This document shows, in pieces, positions 1 to 7,084 of a stretch of DNA of 18,497 nt (positions are counted from its first letter, which is position 1; each line of letters starts with the position of its first letter). The stretch covers positions 1 to 18,497 of the forward strand of contig CAAGKL010000025.1 of NCBI GenBank assembly GCA_900770405.1, read 5' to 3'. Origin of the DNA: Clostridia bacterium (lineage in GTDB: Bacteria > Bacillota > Clostridia > UBA1381). The position numbers and the translations under genes were made by a program. The notes under the pieces are model-generated. The model was not told where the DNA came from. It saw only the letters and a list, made by a program, of their open reading frames with translations, and did not search any database.

Positions 1-1692
1 GCTGTACCAGCCGGTGAAACGGTAGCCGGTGCGCACGGGATCCTCCGGCATCTTCATAACGGTGTTGCGCGCAACCTTGACGCTGCTCATCGCATTGCCG
101 CCGTTTGTTTCAAAATTCACTGTGTGGTAGGTGTAGTTATAGTCCAAACTTCCGCCGCCTGTGGACAGCATCACCGCCGTAACCGTCACATCCTCGGTCG
201 CCGTGAACGCGTACTCCGCCTTTTCGGAAACCTTCGCACCGTCTACCTCCCAGTAGCGGAAATAAGTGCTGTCCTCCAGTGAAAGCGTAACCGTGTCGCC
301 GAAGCTGAATTCGCCGCCGCCTTTAATTTCTGCCGTTCTGCCCCTATATTGGGTAGTAACCGTAACCTTTTTGCTGTCCTTTGAAATAAAGTTCGCCTTC
401 AGGTTCATAACACGTTCCGCCTTGAACTGCCACGGATTATCGCGTCCTATAAACTCATTGGCAGCATACCAGCCCTCGAACACATAGCCTTCATCTGCTG
501 CAGCCGTGAGCTCAACATCGTCGCCCATCTGATACGAGCCCGCACCGGTAACCGTGCCGTGCTCTGCCGCAACCGTTATATCCGCCGTCTCAACTGCCAG
601 AACCGTAACCGAAATCGACTTTGTTTTTGCGCTGTCATCGTCAGCAAGAAGAACAATGCTCTGTACTGCCGGCGTCTCCTCTTCGATCGGCGTGTCTGCC
701 TTGTCCTCCGCATCAGTGTTATCCTCTGCCTTATTTGCATCGTCCGACGGTGCAGGCGCAGAAGGCTCATCTGTTGCAGTGGGCTCTGACGGCTCGACCG
801 ACGGTGCGGGTGCAGGCTGCTTTGTCACTTCAAGTACAACGTCAACCGTTTTGTCCACGCCGTATGCCATAACGTCGCCGTCCGTGGTGATTACATTTTT
901 ATCACCTGTCGATGCAATCTGAATGTCAAATCCGTCAAGCGTCGGAAGGTTAAGCTTTTTATCGCCGCGCGGCTGGAGAATTTCCTTTATGCTGCCCGCC
1001 GCCATCGCCGCGGTAAGCTCATCGGCAATATCTGCCGTTGTTTCCGCTGTGTCACTTGCAAGCGCATAATTGCCCGCGTCCGCGCCGCTGAGCTCAAGTC
1101 CGCTTATGCTGACCTTGATGCCCGTACCGACATCGGCACTCTCAAACTCCGCCTTTGCATTTTTCGTGTCTATATAGACCTCGTCACCGGCAAGCGCCGA
1201 TTTTACGCTGTATGTGTCTGCCACAAATTTCGCGTCCGTCGTTCCGTCGTGCGCCTTGCTCCATACGCTTATCTCGCCCGCCTCAACAGCAGCCGGCTCA
1301 ACCGTAACAGTGTATTTCTTGTCCTCGTTCTCCGCGTACACATACGCGTTGCCGACGCCGACCGGTATCACCTTATTGTTTTCGTCTATTGTCAACACAT
1401 TTTCGTTCGATGAAATGAGCTTTGCCTCACCGAAAACCTCCGCCAGGTCAAATCCCTCACTTCCGTAGGTCACGGTTTTGTCGGCTTCAAGCTTGGTCTC
1501 GCCACTAACGCTGCCGCCGCCACTTGCACTGCCGCCACTTGCGCCGCCACCGCTGCTTGCGCCGCCGCCTGTCGATGTAATCTCCTCAATCTTCTTATCA
1601 ACCTGCGTCTGCTCAACCTCGGCAAAGCCCTGCGCGCACAGCGACAGTATCATCGCCGATGCTAGTATCGCACTGATAATTTTCTTTTTCAT
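1..1692 (-). CDS. Secreted YDG / InlB-type repeat surface protein (C-terminus beyond window)
   Basis: An open frame of 564 codons starts at an ATG at 1692 and runs off the left edge, so the C-terminal part is missing. A ribosome site AAGGAGGAG lies just upstream. Residues 1-24 are a classic signal peptide (MKKK, hydrophobic core, then AQGFA). Residues 41-64 are a Gly/Ser linker. Residues ~145-213 match the YDG-type extracellular domain, with K-x-HDGT at the start and an LSGADAGNY-like end. Residues ~290-362 are a Pro/Glu/Asp-rich linker. Residues ~377-437 and ~443-510 are divergent InlB B-repeats (GY.F.GWY, then NLKANF at the end). Residues 524-564 begin a Listeria-Bacteroides repeat (VNFETNGG...GYRFTGWYS). 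The family is generally cell-surface or adhesin-like, and anchoring domains (for example SLH or LPXTG) may lie outside the window. The exact ligand cannot be inferred. Confidence 0.82.
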   Translation of the reverse strand, partial: MKKKIISAILASAMILSLCAQGFAEVEQTQVDKKIEEITSTGGGASSGGGASGGSASGGGSVSGETKLEADKTVTYGSEGFDLAEVFGEAKLISSNENVLTIDENNKVIPVGVGNAYVYAENEDKKYTVTVEPAAVEAGEISVWSKAHDGTTDAKFVADTYSVKSALAGDEVYIDTKNAKAEFESADVGTGIKVSISGLELSGADAGNYALASDTAETTADIADELTAAMAAGSIKEILQPRGDKKLNLPTLDGFDIQIASTGDKNVITTDGDVMAYGVDKTVDVVLEVTKQPAPAPSVEPSEPTATDEPSAPAPSDDANKAEDNTDAEDKADTPIEEETPAVQSIVLLADDDSAKTKSISVTVLAVETADITVAAEHGTVTGAGSYQMGDDVELTAAADEGYVFEGWYAANEFIGRDNPWQFKAERVMNLKANFISKDSKKVTVTTQYRGRTAEIKGGGEFSFGDTVTLSLEDSTYFRYWEVDGAKVSEKAEYAFTATEDVTVTAVMLSTGGGSLDYNYTYHTVNFETNGGNAMSSVKVARNTVMKMPEDPVRTGYRFTGWYS

Positions 1693-1744
1693 ACATTCTC
1701 CTCCTTACTGTCTCTTTGGTAATCGGAATCCGTTTAACAGCTTC

Positions 1745-1773
1745 ATTATAACATCAGTAAGCTCAAAAATCCA
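1745..1773 (-). promoter_or_regulatory. Putative extended -10 promoter of the surface protein gene
   Basis: On the minus strand there is TGTTATAAT (-10 at 1745-1750, preceded by the extended TG element). A weak -35, TGGATT (1768-1773), sits 17 bases upstream. It lies ~50 bases before the start codon at 1692. The -10 is perfect and the -35 matches only half of the consensus, so the call rests mainly on the extended -10. Confidence 0.5.
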
Positions 1774-1820
1774 GCCTTTTATCCAAAAAGCAATATAATT
1801 GCAATGCATCTGTCACACTG

Positions 1821-1846
1821 TTACAACTGTAATACTATTATTACAG
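1821..1846. repeat. Overlapping palindromes upstream of the surface protein gene
   Basis: TTACAACTGTAA (1821-1832) is a perfect 12-base palindrome fitting the TACA-NN-TGTA pattern of CopY/BlaI-family operators. It overlaps an 8-base inverted repeat, CTGTAATA-ctat-TATTACAG (1827-1846). The array sits between the end of the deacetylase gene and the surface protein promoter. It could be an operator for an unlinked regulator or a weak hairpin. No T-run follows, so it is not a good intrinsic terminator. Confidence 0.35.
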
Positions 1847-1878
1847 ACGGATTTCGAACGCAAAAAGTTCCGCATTTT

Positions 1879-2724
1879 TTAAAAAATTTTACATTTTTTA
1901 AAAAAACTGTAGGTATCAACCCTGCCCGAGCGGTTAAACCGCCCCAGAAGCTGCAAGCTTTCTGCGTCTCTCGTGATATTGTTAATGTGTTCGTTGCAGG
2001 TTAAAATCATTTTAAATCCTTTGTTTTTGAGAATCTCCTGGGACACGTCGCAGTAAGCGCCGAACGGATATGTATAAATCACTGGCGAAATTCCGCACTT
2101 TTCCCGGAGGATTTCCTGAGTTTGCTCACAGTCGGCGGCGAATTTTTGTCTGTATTCTTCTAACGGCTCGCCCTTATACCGCTGTGCGCCGATTCGCCCC
2201 GCGCCCACCGAATGCATATCATAGCTGTGATTGCCGATTTCGATTCTGCCCGATGCCGCAAGCTCGGAAATATCCTGCCACCTGAGATAACCGTACGCCG
2301 CGCTCGCCTCGCCGGTATCGGAATAATTCTTGCTGTAGCTGCCGACCACCGACACAACCGCATAGGCATCATATTTTTCCAAAAGCGGCAGGACATACGT
2401 AAGATTATTATAGCAGCCGTCATCAAAGGTCAGCATATACGGCTTCGGCGGCAGCGGCGTGCCGTCCTCAACATACGCCATCACCTCGCCGGCGGTGACG
2501 CTTTTATAGCCGTGTCCGGCAAGATATTTCAAATCCTCCTCAATGCTTTGCGGCGTAATTATATATTTCCCCGTGCGCGATGTGTCCCGGAGCACGCTGT
2601 GGTACATAATTATAGGAAGCTTCACGCCCTCGTCGGGCATTCCCGCCGCACTCGCCGCAACAATCAGAACAGCGGCAAGCGCCGCGCAAATGAGCATATT
2701 TTTTATTTTCCAGACTGCATACAT
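1879..2724 (-). CDS. Secreted polysaccharide deacetylase (carbohydrate esterase 4 fold)
   Basis: This is a 281-residue protein with an N-terminal hydrophobic segment (residues ~10-27, ending ASAAG) that acts as signal peptide or membrane anchor. The NodB-homology motifs of CE4 metal-dependent N- or O-deacetylases are present: the IIMYHSV strand at 38-44, TFDDG at 99-103 (catalytic and metal Asp), H-S-x-x-x-H at 166-171 (metal ligands), and a YPFGAY motif at 219-224. The start follows a GGGGTG ribosome site at 5-base spacing. Known relatives remove acetyl groups from peptidoglycan, chitooligosaccharides or exopolysaccharides; which one applies here cannot be read from the sequence. It lies just downstream of yebC but is separated by a strong terminator, so it probably has its own weak promoter or depends on readthrough. 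The C-terminal residues are encoded in an AT-rich tract. Confidence 0.88.
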   Translation of the reverse strand: MYAVWKIKNMLICAALAAVLIVAASAAGMPDEGVKLPIIMYHSVLRDTSRTGKYIITPQSIEEDLKYLAGHGYKSVTAGEVMAYVEDGTPLPPKPYMLTFDDGCYNNLTYVLPLLEKYDAYAVVSVVGSYSKNYSDTGEASAAYGYLRWQDISELAASGRIEIGNHSYDMHSVGAGRIGAQRYKGEPLEEYRQKFAADCEQTQEILREKCGISPVIYTYPFGAYCDVSQEILKNKGFKMILTCNEHINNITRDAESLQLLGRFNRSGRVDTYSFFKKCKIF

Positions 2725-2762
2725 AAAATCACCCCGTCATATGAAATATATTACTGCGGCAC

Positions 2763-2798
2763 AAAAAAAATACCCGAATACACAAATTCGGGTATTTT
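2763..2798 (-). terminator. Intrinsic terminator after yebC
   Basis: Read on the minus strand, AAAATACCCGAAT and ATTCGGGTATTTT form a long stem around a short TTGTGT loop, followed directly by a run of T. It begins about ten bases after the yebC stop codon and should end the rnpA-yidD-yidC-khpB-yebC transcript. Confidence 0.93.
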
Positions 2799-2808
2799 AA
2801 ACTCGCAA

Positions 2809-3540
2809 TTATTCCTCACTCGGCGCGTCCCAGTTATGATAGATGTTCTGAACATCATCATTATCCTCGAGACTGTCCAGTAGTTTCGACATCTGCTGAA
2901 TCTGCGTCTCATCGGTCAGCTCAACCGTAGTCTGCGGAAGCATACTGATCTCCGCCTCGGAAATCGTGTATTTTCCCTCAAGCGCATCGCGCACAGCGTG
3001 GAAATCCTCCGGCGCGGTTGTAAGTTCTATGCAATCCTCGCCGATGTCGATATCCTCCGCACCGGCCTCAAGCGCGTCCATCGTGATTTCGTCCTCGTCA
3101 ACGCCATCGCCATCGATGAGAATAACGCCCTTTCTGTCAAACATAAAGCTCACACAGCCGGTCTGCCCCATATTCCCGCCGAACTTATCGAAGGAATGGC
3201 GAACGTCCGCCGCCGTTCTGTTTCTGTTATCCGAAAGAGCCTCAACGATAACCGCAACGCCGTTCGGGCCGTAGCCCTCATAGGTGATGTTCTCGTAATT
3301 ATCTCCCTCGGCGCTGCCCGATGCCTTCTTAATCGTGCGGCTGATATTGTCATTGGGCATATTTGCCGCTCTGCCCTTTGCAATCGCGTCCTTAAGGCTC
3401 GAATTGTTGTCGGGGTCGGGACCGCCCGCCTTAACCGCAACGATTATCTCTCTTGCAATCTTTGTAAAAATCTTTGCGCGCTGCGCGTCATTCGCACCCT
3501 TTTTTCTTTTGATAGTGCTCCATTTTGAATGTCCTGACAT
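2809..3540 (-). CDS. yebC: YebC/PmpR/TACO1 family protein
   Basis: The protein has 243 residues, the usual length of the family. It opens with the family signature MSGHSKWSTIKRKK, followed by the conserved KGRAANMPNDNI block at ~56-67 and GYGPNGVAVIVE at ~88-99. It is a cytoplasmic protein formerly called a transcriptional regulator. Work on bacterial YebC and mitochondrial TACO1 links the family to relief of ribosome stalling on proline-rich sequences. The start is set by GGAGGG nine bases upstream. It follows khpB by 22 bases and is the last gene before a strong terminator, so it is probably co-transcribed with the rnpA-khpB cluster. That linkage fits a translation-related role better than a narrow DNA-binding one, but this is inference. 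Confidence 0.95.
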   Translation of the reverse strand: MSGHSKWSTIKRKKGANDAQRAKIFTKIAREIIVAVKAGGPDPDNNSSLKDAIAKGRAANMPNDNISRTIKKASGSAEGDNYENITYEGYGPNGVAVIVEALSDNRNRTAADVRHSFDKFGGNMGQTGCVSFMFDRKGVILIDGDGVDEDEITMDALEAGAEDIDIGEDCIELTTAPEDFHAVRDALEGKYTISEAEISMLPQTTVELTDETQIQQMSKLLDSLEDNDDVQNIYHNWDAPSEE

Positions 3541-3562
3541 AGCTTTACCCTCCGGTCAAAAA

Positions 3563-4327
3563 TTACTCTTCGCCGTCCGCATCATATGCCGCGTCCGAAG
3601 TATATTCCTTGCTTTCATAGCTCGAATATCCCCCGTAGGAGCTCTTTTTTCCGTAGCCGCCTCTGCTTGCATAGCCGGACTTTTTCGTGTAGGACTGCGC
3701 ATTCTTCGGTGCGATTTCCACCTTGCGGTAGGGATCCTCGCCGACCGAATAGGTCGTAACGCCGTCATTCTGCTGAAGATTTGCGTGAATTATCCGTCTT
3801 TCGTACGGGTTCATCGGCTCAAGAGTCTGGCGTCTGCCGGTCTTTATCGCCTTTGCCGCAAGGCGCTCGGAAAGCGCAATCAGCGCGTCATGGCGCTTCT
3901 GACGGTAATTCTCCGTATCAATCGTAACCTTTATATAATCGTCGCAAACCGAGTTTACGGTCAGCGAAGTTAAGTACTGCAAGCCGTCAAGAGTATCGCC
4001 CCTCTTGCCGATGACAATGCCCATATTGTCGCCGAAAAGCTCAATCGCAAGCACGTTATCCTCAGTTGCAGCCTTAATCTCAACCTCAAGTCCCATCGCC
4101 GCGAAAACATCGGACAAAAATTTCTTTGCCGCCGCCGCGGGCACGTCCAATACCGTCGCTGTGACGCTTGCGTCCTTTGCGCCTATGCCGAGAAAGCCCT
4201 TTGCCCCCTCCTCGTTTACCTCAAAGGTGACGTCCTCCTCACCGACGCCGAGCTCGGCGAGAGCAAGCTTTTTTGCTTCATCTACGCTTTTTGCGGTTTT
4301 TTCTGTTTTTTTCAGGAAGTTTAACAT
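3563..4327 (-). CDS. khpB: RNA-binding protein KhpB (Jag/EloR, SpoIIIJ-associated)
   Basis: I choose the ATG at 4327 (254 residues); a TTG directly in front at 4330 is an alternative start. Domains in order: Jag-N at ~1-55 (with GAKGFLGIGAKDA); a KH domain at ~75-140 with the GxxG loop as IGKRGD at 106-111; an R3H domain at ~145-208 with R177 and H181. KhpB binds RNA with KhpA and affects cell elongation and division in Firmicutes. Residues ~211-254 are a tail rich in Tyr, Gly, Ser and Lys, ending in an acidic stretch; this is longer than in many relatives. The gene begins inside the yidC coding region (50-base overlap), the classical yidC-jag order, so translation is probably coupled. Confidence 0.94.
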   Translation of the reverse strand: MLNFLKKTEKTAKSVDEAKKLALAELGVGEEDVTFEVNEEGAKGFLGIGAKDASVTATVLDVPAAAAKKFLSDVFAAMGLEVEIKAATEDNVLAIELFGDNMGIVIGKRGDTLDGLQYLTSLTVNSVCDDYIKVTIDTENYRQKRHDALIALSERLAAKAIKTGRRQTLEPMNPYERRIIHANLQQNDGVTTYSVGEDPYRKVEIAPKNAQSYTKKSGYASRGGYGKKSSYGGYSSYESKEYTSDAAYDADGEE

Positions 4328-5267
4328 CAAAATCGTCCTCCTTTTTATCGAAATACACGTTTAAAATATACTGAGTAACAATCTGCATCAGGCTCGATGC
4401 AATCCAGTAAATGCCGAGTGCCGACGGAAGCGTTATCGTGAAAAATCCGGTCATCAGCGGCATCATAAGGCTCATTGTTTTATTCATTGACGCAGCCTGT
4501 TCATTCGCCTGCGCGCCGCTCTGCCCGCTCATCTGCTGCGTCTGGCGCATAGAGAACCATGTCGCAAGTATCGCTATAATCGGTATAAGCAAAAGTCCGA
4601 TTGTGGCAAAGTTTGAAAAATCACCGCTCATTATCGCCGAAAACGCGCTTGACGGCACCTTCGACAAATCCAGTCCGAAAAAGCTGAAGTTGAGCGTCCA
4701 TTCGGCATAGCCGCTGCCCGGCGCTATCTGCTCAAGATAGCGGCACCAGGTCGAAAACTGGATTTCGTACATCTTTGAAATCGTCTTTGCAAGCTCTGCC
4801 GGCGCGAGGTTCTTCACGTTTGCGACCGCGTGCGATACCGCCGGGTCAGCCGCCATCTTGCTGACAACCTCCGCCACCTTGTTAATCACGCTCTCCGCCT
4901 TAAAATCCACACCGATTAGGTAGGACAGCGGTCTTTGAATAACTCGGTAAAGACCTATAAGTATCGGGAACTGAATAAGCAGCGGCAGACATCCGCCCGT
5001 CATACTCACATTGTTCTCCTTATAAAGCTTCATTGTCTCTGTCTGAAGCTTTTCCTTGTCGTTGGCATATTTCTTTTGCAGCTCCGCCATCAAAGGCTGG
5101 ATTTTCTGCTGTTTTTTCATACTCTTCTGCGATTTCACCTGAAGCGGAAGCAGAATGAGCTTTATAACCACGGTAAAAAGTATAATCGACCAACCGTAAT
5201 TCTGCACGAGGTTATAAATATGCTGGATAATAAAGCCCAGCGGTCTTGTTATGCAAAATTCAAACAT
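4278..5267 (-). CDS. yidC: Membrane protein insertase YidC/Oxa1 (SpoIIIJ type)
   Basis: This 329-residue integral membrane insertase places proteins into the inner membrane, alone or with SecYEG. Membrane segments are visible at ~24-44, ~92-112, ~222-240 and ~266-303. A charged, lysine-rich cytoplasmic hairpin (~45-90) carries the usual KSQKSMKKQQKIQP and ...KLYKENNVSMTGGCLPLLIQFP motifs. No lipobox is present, unlike Bacillus SpoIIIJ. The groove arginine of TM1 appears to be replaced by lysine (K36 in VVIKLILLPL). The tail is strongly basic (NRKNRKKRR), as expected for ribosome contact, and overlaps the start of khpB. The ATG follows AAAGGA. It sits 25 bases after yidD and belongs to the rnpA-yidD-yidC-khpB cluster. 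Confidence 0.96.
   Translation of the reverse strand: MFEFCITRPLGFIIQHIYNLVQNYGWSIILFTVVIKLILLPLQVKSQKSMKKQQKIQPLMAELQKKYANDKEKLQTETMKLYKENNVSMTGGCLPLLIQFPILIGLYRVIQRPLSYLIGVDFKAESVINKVAEVVSKMAADPAVSHAVANVKNLAPAELAKTISKMYEIQFSTWCRYLEQIAPGSGYAEWTLNFSFFGLDLSKVPSSAFSAIMSGDFSNFATIGLLLIPIIAILATWFSMRQTQQMSGQSGAQANEQAASMNKTMSLMMPLMTGFFTITLPSALGIYWIASSLMQIVTQYILNVYFDKKEDDFDVKLPEKNRKNRKKRR
4337..4344 (-). promoter_or_regulatory. Ribosome binding site of khpB inside yidC
   Basis: AAAGGAGG on the minus strand lies 9 bases before the ATG at 4327 (6 before the TTG at 4330). It is embedded in codons for the YidC C-terminal segment, so ribosomes translating yidC pass over it. This supports coupled translation and the internal khpB start. 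Confidence 0.75.
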
Positions 5268-5292
5268 AGATTTTCCTTTCCGAAATAAGCCG

Positions 5293-5505
5293 CTATTTCA
5301 GCGGATCGTAGCCGCCCTTACAGAACGGGTGGCACCTCAGAAGCCGTCTGACTGCGAGGTATGCGCCCTTTACGGCACCGTATTTTTCAAAAGCCTCGTA
5401 GGCATACTGCGAACAGGTGGGGATAAATCTGCAGCTCGGCGCGCCTTTCAGCGGCGAGATGTATTTTTGGTAAAAACGTATAAGCTGCATAAAAATCTTT
5501 TTCAC
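5293..5505 (-). CDS. yidD: Membrane protein insertion efficiency factor YidD
   Basis: A 70-residue protein with the full YidD signature: IRFYQKYISPLKG at ~9-21, CRFIPTCSQYAYEA at ~25-38 and RLLRCHPFCKGGYDP at ~54-68. YidD is a small membrane-associated protein that aids insertion through YidC. It starts with GTG (5503-5505) after AAGGGG; an internal ATG five codons later would trim the N-terminus. It lies between rnpA (19-base gap) and yidC (25-base gap), the canonical position. Confidence 0.95.
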   Translation of the reverse strand: MKKIFMQLIRFYQKYISPLKGAPSCRFIPTCSQYAYEAFEKYGAVKGAYLAVRRLLRCHPFCKGGYDPLK

Positions 5506-5524
5506 GTTTGCAACCCCTTTTTAA

Positions 5525-5866
5525 TCACTCGGACTTCAAAAAGCCAAGCTTTGACGCAGCATACAAAAAATCCCTCTGAACCGCGGCACAATCGGCGTCC
5601 TTTGCCCTTGCGCGCGCAACGATAACTATACACATTCCGCGCCGCAGCCTGTCCTCGCAGAGCCTGTACGACTCACGCATAAGCCGCTTTGCGCGGTTGC
5701 GGCAAACCGCCTTGCCGACCGCCTTCGAGCAGGTCAGCCCGAGCATATTTCCCCTCTCGGGAATCTGCCTTGCATAGACGACGATATTTTTGCACACAAC
5801 GCTTTTTGCGCGCGCGTACATACGCTTGTATACCCTGTTCTCCGTAATACTGTCCGTAAATTTCAT
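5525..5866 (-). CDS. rnpA: Ribonuclease P protein component
   Basis: A 113-residue basic protein that assists the RNase P RNA in 5' maturation of tRNAs. The N-terminal region (ITENRVYKRMYARAKS at ~7-22) and the RNR motif (VCRNRAKRLMRESYR at ~54-68) are typical, and the length is normal. The ATG at 5866 gives the full conserved N-terminus, but no good Shine-Dalgarno is visible in front of it, only GAG two bases away after a T-run. It lies downstream of rpmH beyond an intrinsic terminator, so expression is likely held below that of L34, as in other bacteria. Confidence 0.94.
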   Translation of the reverse strand: MKFTDSITENRVYKRMYARAKSVVCKNIVVYARQIPERGNMLGLTCSKAVGKAVCRNRAKRLMRESYRLCEDRLRRGMCIVIVARARAKDADCAAVQRDFLYAASKLGFLKSE

Positions 5867-5892
5867 AGCTCAAAAAAATACAATAAAATGTC

Positions 5893-5922
5893 AAAAAGGC
5901 AAGAAGCACAACTTCTCGCCTT
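5893..5922 (-). terminator. Intrinsic terminator/attenuator between rpmH and rnpA
   Basis: On the minus strand GGCGAGAAG-ttgtg-CTTCTTGCC forms a 9-bp stem with one G-U pair, followed by TTTTT. It begins a few bases after the rpmH stop codon. It would release most transcripts after L34, leaving a reduced flow into rnpA-yidD-yidC-khpB-yebC. Confidence 0.85.
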
Positions 5923-5926
5923 ACCT

Positions 5927-6061
5927 TTATGCCGACAGCTTTCTTCTGCCTCTTGACCTTCTTCTTGCCAAGATTTTTCTGCCCGAGGATGTGCTCATTC
6001 TTTTTCTGAAGCCGTGCTCCTTAGCTCTCTGACGCTTTTTAGGCTGATATGTTCTTTTCAC
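5927..6061 (-). CDS. rpmH: 50S ribosomal protein L34
   Basis: Reading the minus strand from the GTG at 6061 gives 44 residues, beginning MKRTYQPKKRQRAKEHGF, continuing RKRMSTSSGRKILARRR and ending RRKLSA, which is the complete and typical L34. GGAGGTG (6068-6074) lies 6 bases before the GTG and fixes the start; no upstream ATG fits. The protein belongs to the large ribosomal subunit. It has a consensus promoter directly upstream and a terminator directly downstream, consistent with high expression as a nearly monocistronic message. Confidence 0.97.
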   Translation of the reverse strand: MKRTYQPKKRQRAKEHGFRKRMSTSSGRKILARRRSRGRRKLSA

Positions 6062-6128
6062 TCGTTACACCTCCAATATATTAAGGTCTTTTACGTCTTT
6101 TTTACAATTAAAAATAGACACCTAAACT

Positions 6129-6157
6129 ATTATACTAATTTTTTTAAAGCTTGTCAA
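6129..6157 (-). promoter_or_regulatory. Consensus SigA promoter of rpmH
   Basis: On the minus strand TTGACA (6152-6157) and TATAAT (6129-6134) are separated by exactly 17 bases, a perfect match to the housekeeping promoter. The initiation point should fall near 6122, giving a ~60-base leader before the GTG of rpmH. It lies immediately after the hslO stop codon. Confidence 0.93.
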
Positions 6158-6185
6158 GTGTTTTTTACACTATTTAGCAAGTTTT

Positions 6186-7070
6186 TTATCCTTTTGCCTG
6201 CAAAAGCAGGTTTTCGAGCTCATTTTTGTCGAAAAGATAGCGTCTGTCGCAGAACTGACAGCACAGCTCCGCCTCGCCCTTCTCCTCGATAAGCTTGGAA
6301 AGCTCATCACTGCCTATGGAAATGAGCGCCCGCTCCATTCGCTCCTTCGAGCATTTACACTCATATTTCGGCTCAACCGTCTTATTCTGCACCAGCATAT
6401 CAAAGCCCTCCGTTACCTTGAACAGAATATCCTGCGCGCTCATTCCGCGGACAATCATATCGGTCACGCTGCCTATTTCGCGCACCTGCTTTTCGAGCTG
6501 CTCCGCCGCCGCATCCGTCGCCTCCGGCATCAACTGAATCATAAACCCGCCGGCAGCCTTCACGCTCAGATCCCTGTCAACCAGCACGCCGAGCCCGACC
6601 GCCGTCGGAACCTGCTCGCTCTTAGCGTAATAATAGGTAATATCCTCGGCAATTTCGCCGGTCACAATCGGCACCTGTCCGACATACGGCTCCTTCAGCC
6701 CCAGATCCCGCACAACGCTCAGCCTGCCTCTGCCGACAGCGCGCGCCACGTCAATTTTTCCCTTTTTATTCAGCGGCAGATCCACCTGCGGATTTTCCAC
6801 ATAGCCGCGCACGCGCGACTCGCAGTCGCCCGCAACGACAATCTTCCCAAGCGAACCGTCCCCCGCGACCTGCAGCGTTATGCTGTCTGTATCATTTTTT
6901 AGCTGTGCGCCCATCATCGCCCCGGCGGTCAGCAGCCTTCCGAGCGCCGCTGTTGCGGGCGGCAGGCTTTGGTGAATTTGCTGCGCACGCCGGCACAGCT
7001 CGGTTGTCACCGCCGAAAAAACTCTGATCGAGCCGTCAAGGCTCTGACCTCTTACCAATACGTCCGCCAT
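6186..7070 (-). CDS. hslO: Redox-regulated chaperone Hsp33
   Basis: A 294-residue cytoplasmic holdase that is activated by oxidation and protects proteins during oxidative stress. I start at the ATG at 7070 (MADVLVRG), which matches the conserved N-terminus and follows an AGAGGATAGGA ribosome site; a longer frame reaching 7124 is not supported. The redox zinc switch is complete: C238-x-C240 and C271-x-x-C274. The gene begins 14 bases after the cdaR stop, so it is likely translated from the cdaA-cdaR transcript. Confidence 0.95.
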   Translation of the reverse strand: MADVLVRGQSLDGSIRVFSAVTTELCRRAQQIHQSLPPATAALGRLLTAGAMMGAQLKNDTDSITLQVAGDGSLGKIVVAGDCESRVRGYVENPQVDLPLNKKGKIDVARAVGRGRLSVVRDLGLKEPYVGQVPIVTGEIAEDITYYYAKSEQVPTAVGLGVLVDRDLSVKAAGGFMIQLMPEATDAAAEQLEKQVREIGSVTDMIVRGMSAQDILFKVTEGFDMLVQNKTVEPKYECKCSKERMERALISIGSDELSKLIEEKGEAELCCQFCDRRYLFDKNELENLLLQAKG

Positions 7071-7084
7071 TTTTCCTATCCTCT

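Noticed and set aside
554..922. Plus-strand open frames across 266-1800 (for example 554-922 and 1478-1798)
   Set aside because: They are antisense to the surface protein frame, which has signal peptide, domains and ribosome site; the plus frames are Ser/Ala-rich shadows without support.
2212..2883. 223-codon plus-strand frame over the deacetylase and yebC terminator
   Set aside because: It runs antisense across a conserved CE4 enzyme and through a terminator, with Arg/Ile-rich composition typical of a shadow frame.
6150..6182. Hairpin CTTG-AGTGT/ACACT-CAAG after hslO as a terminator
   Set aside because: The stem is short and interrupted, and no T-run follows in the hslO direction; the segment contains the -35 of rpmH instead.
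6062..6185. Chromosomal origin (DnaA boxes) next to rpmH
   Set aside because: The region is AT-rich but no TTATCCACA-like cluster was seen, and it is filled by the rpmH promoter and leader.
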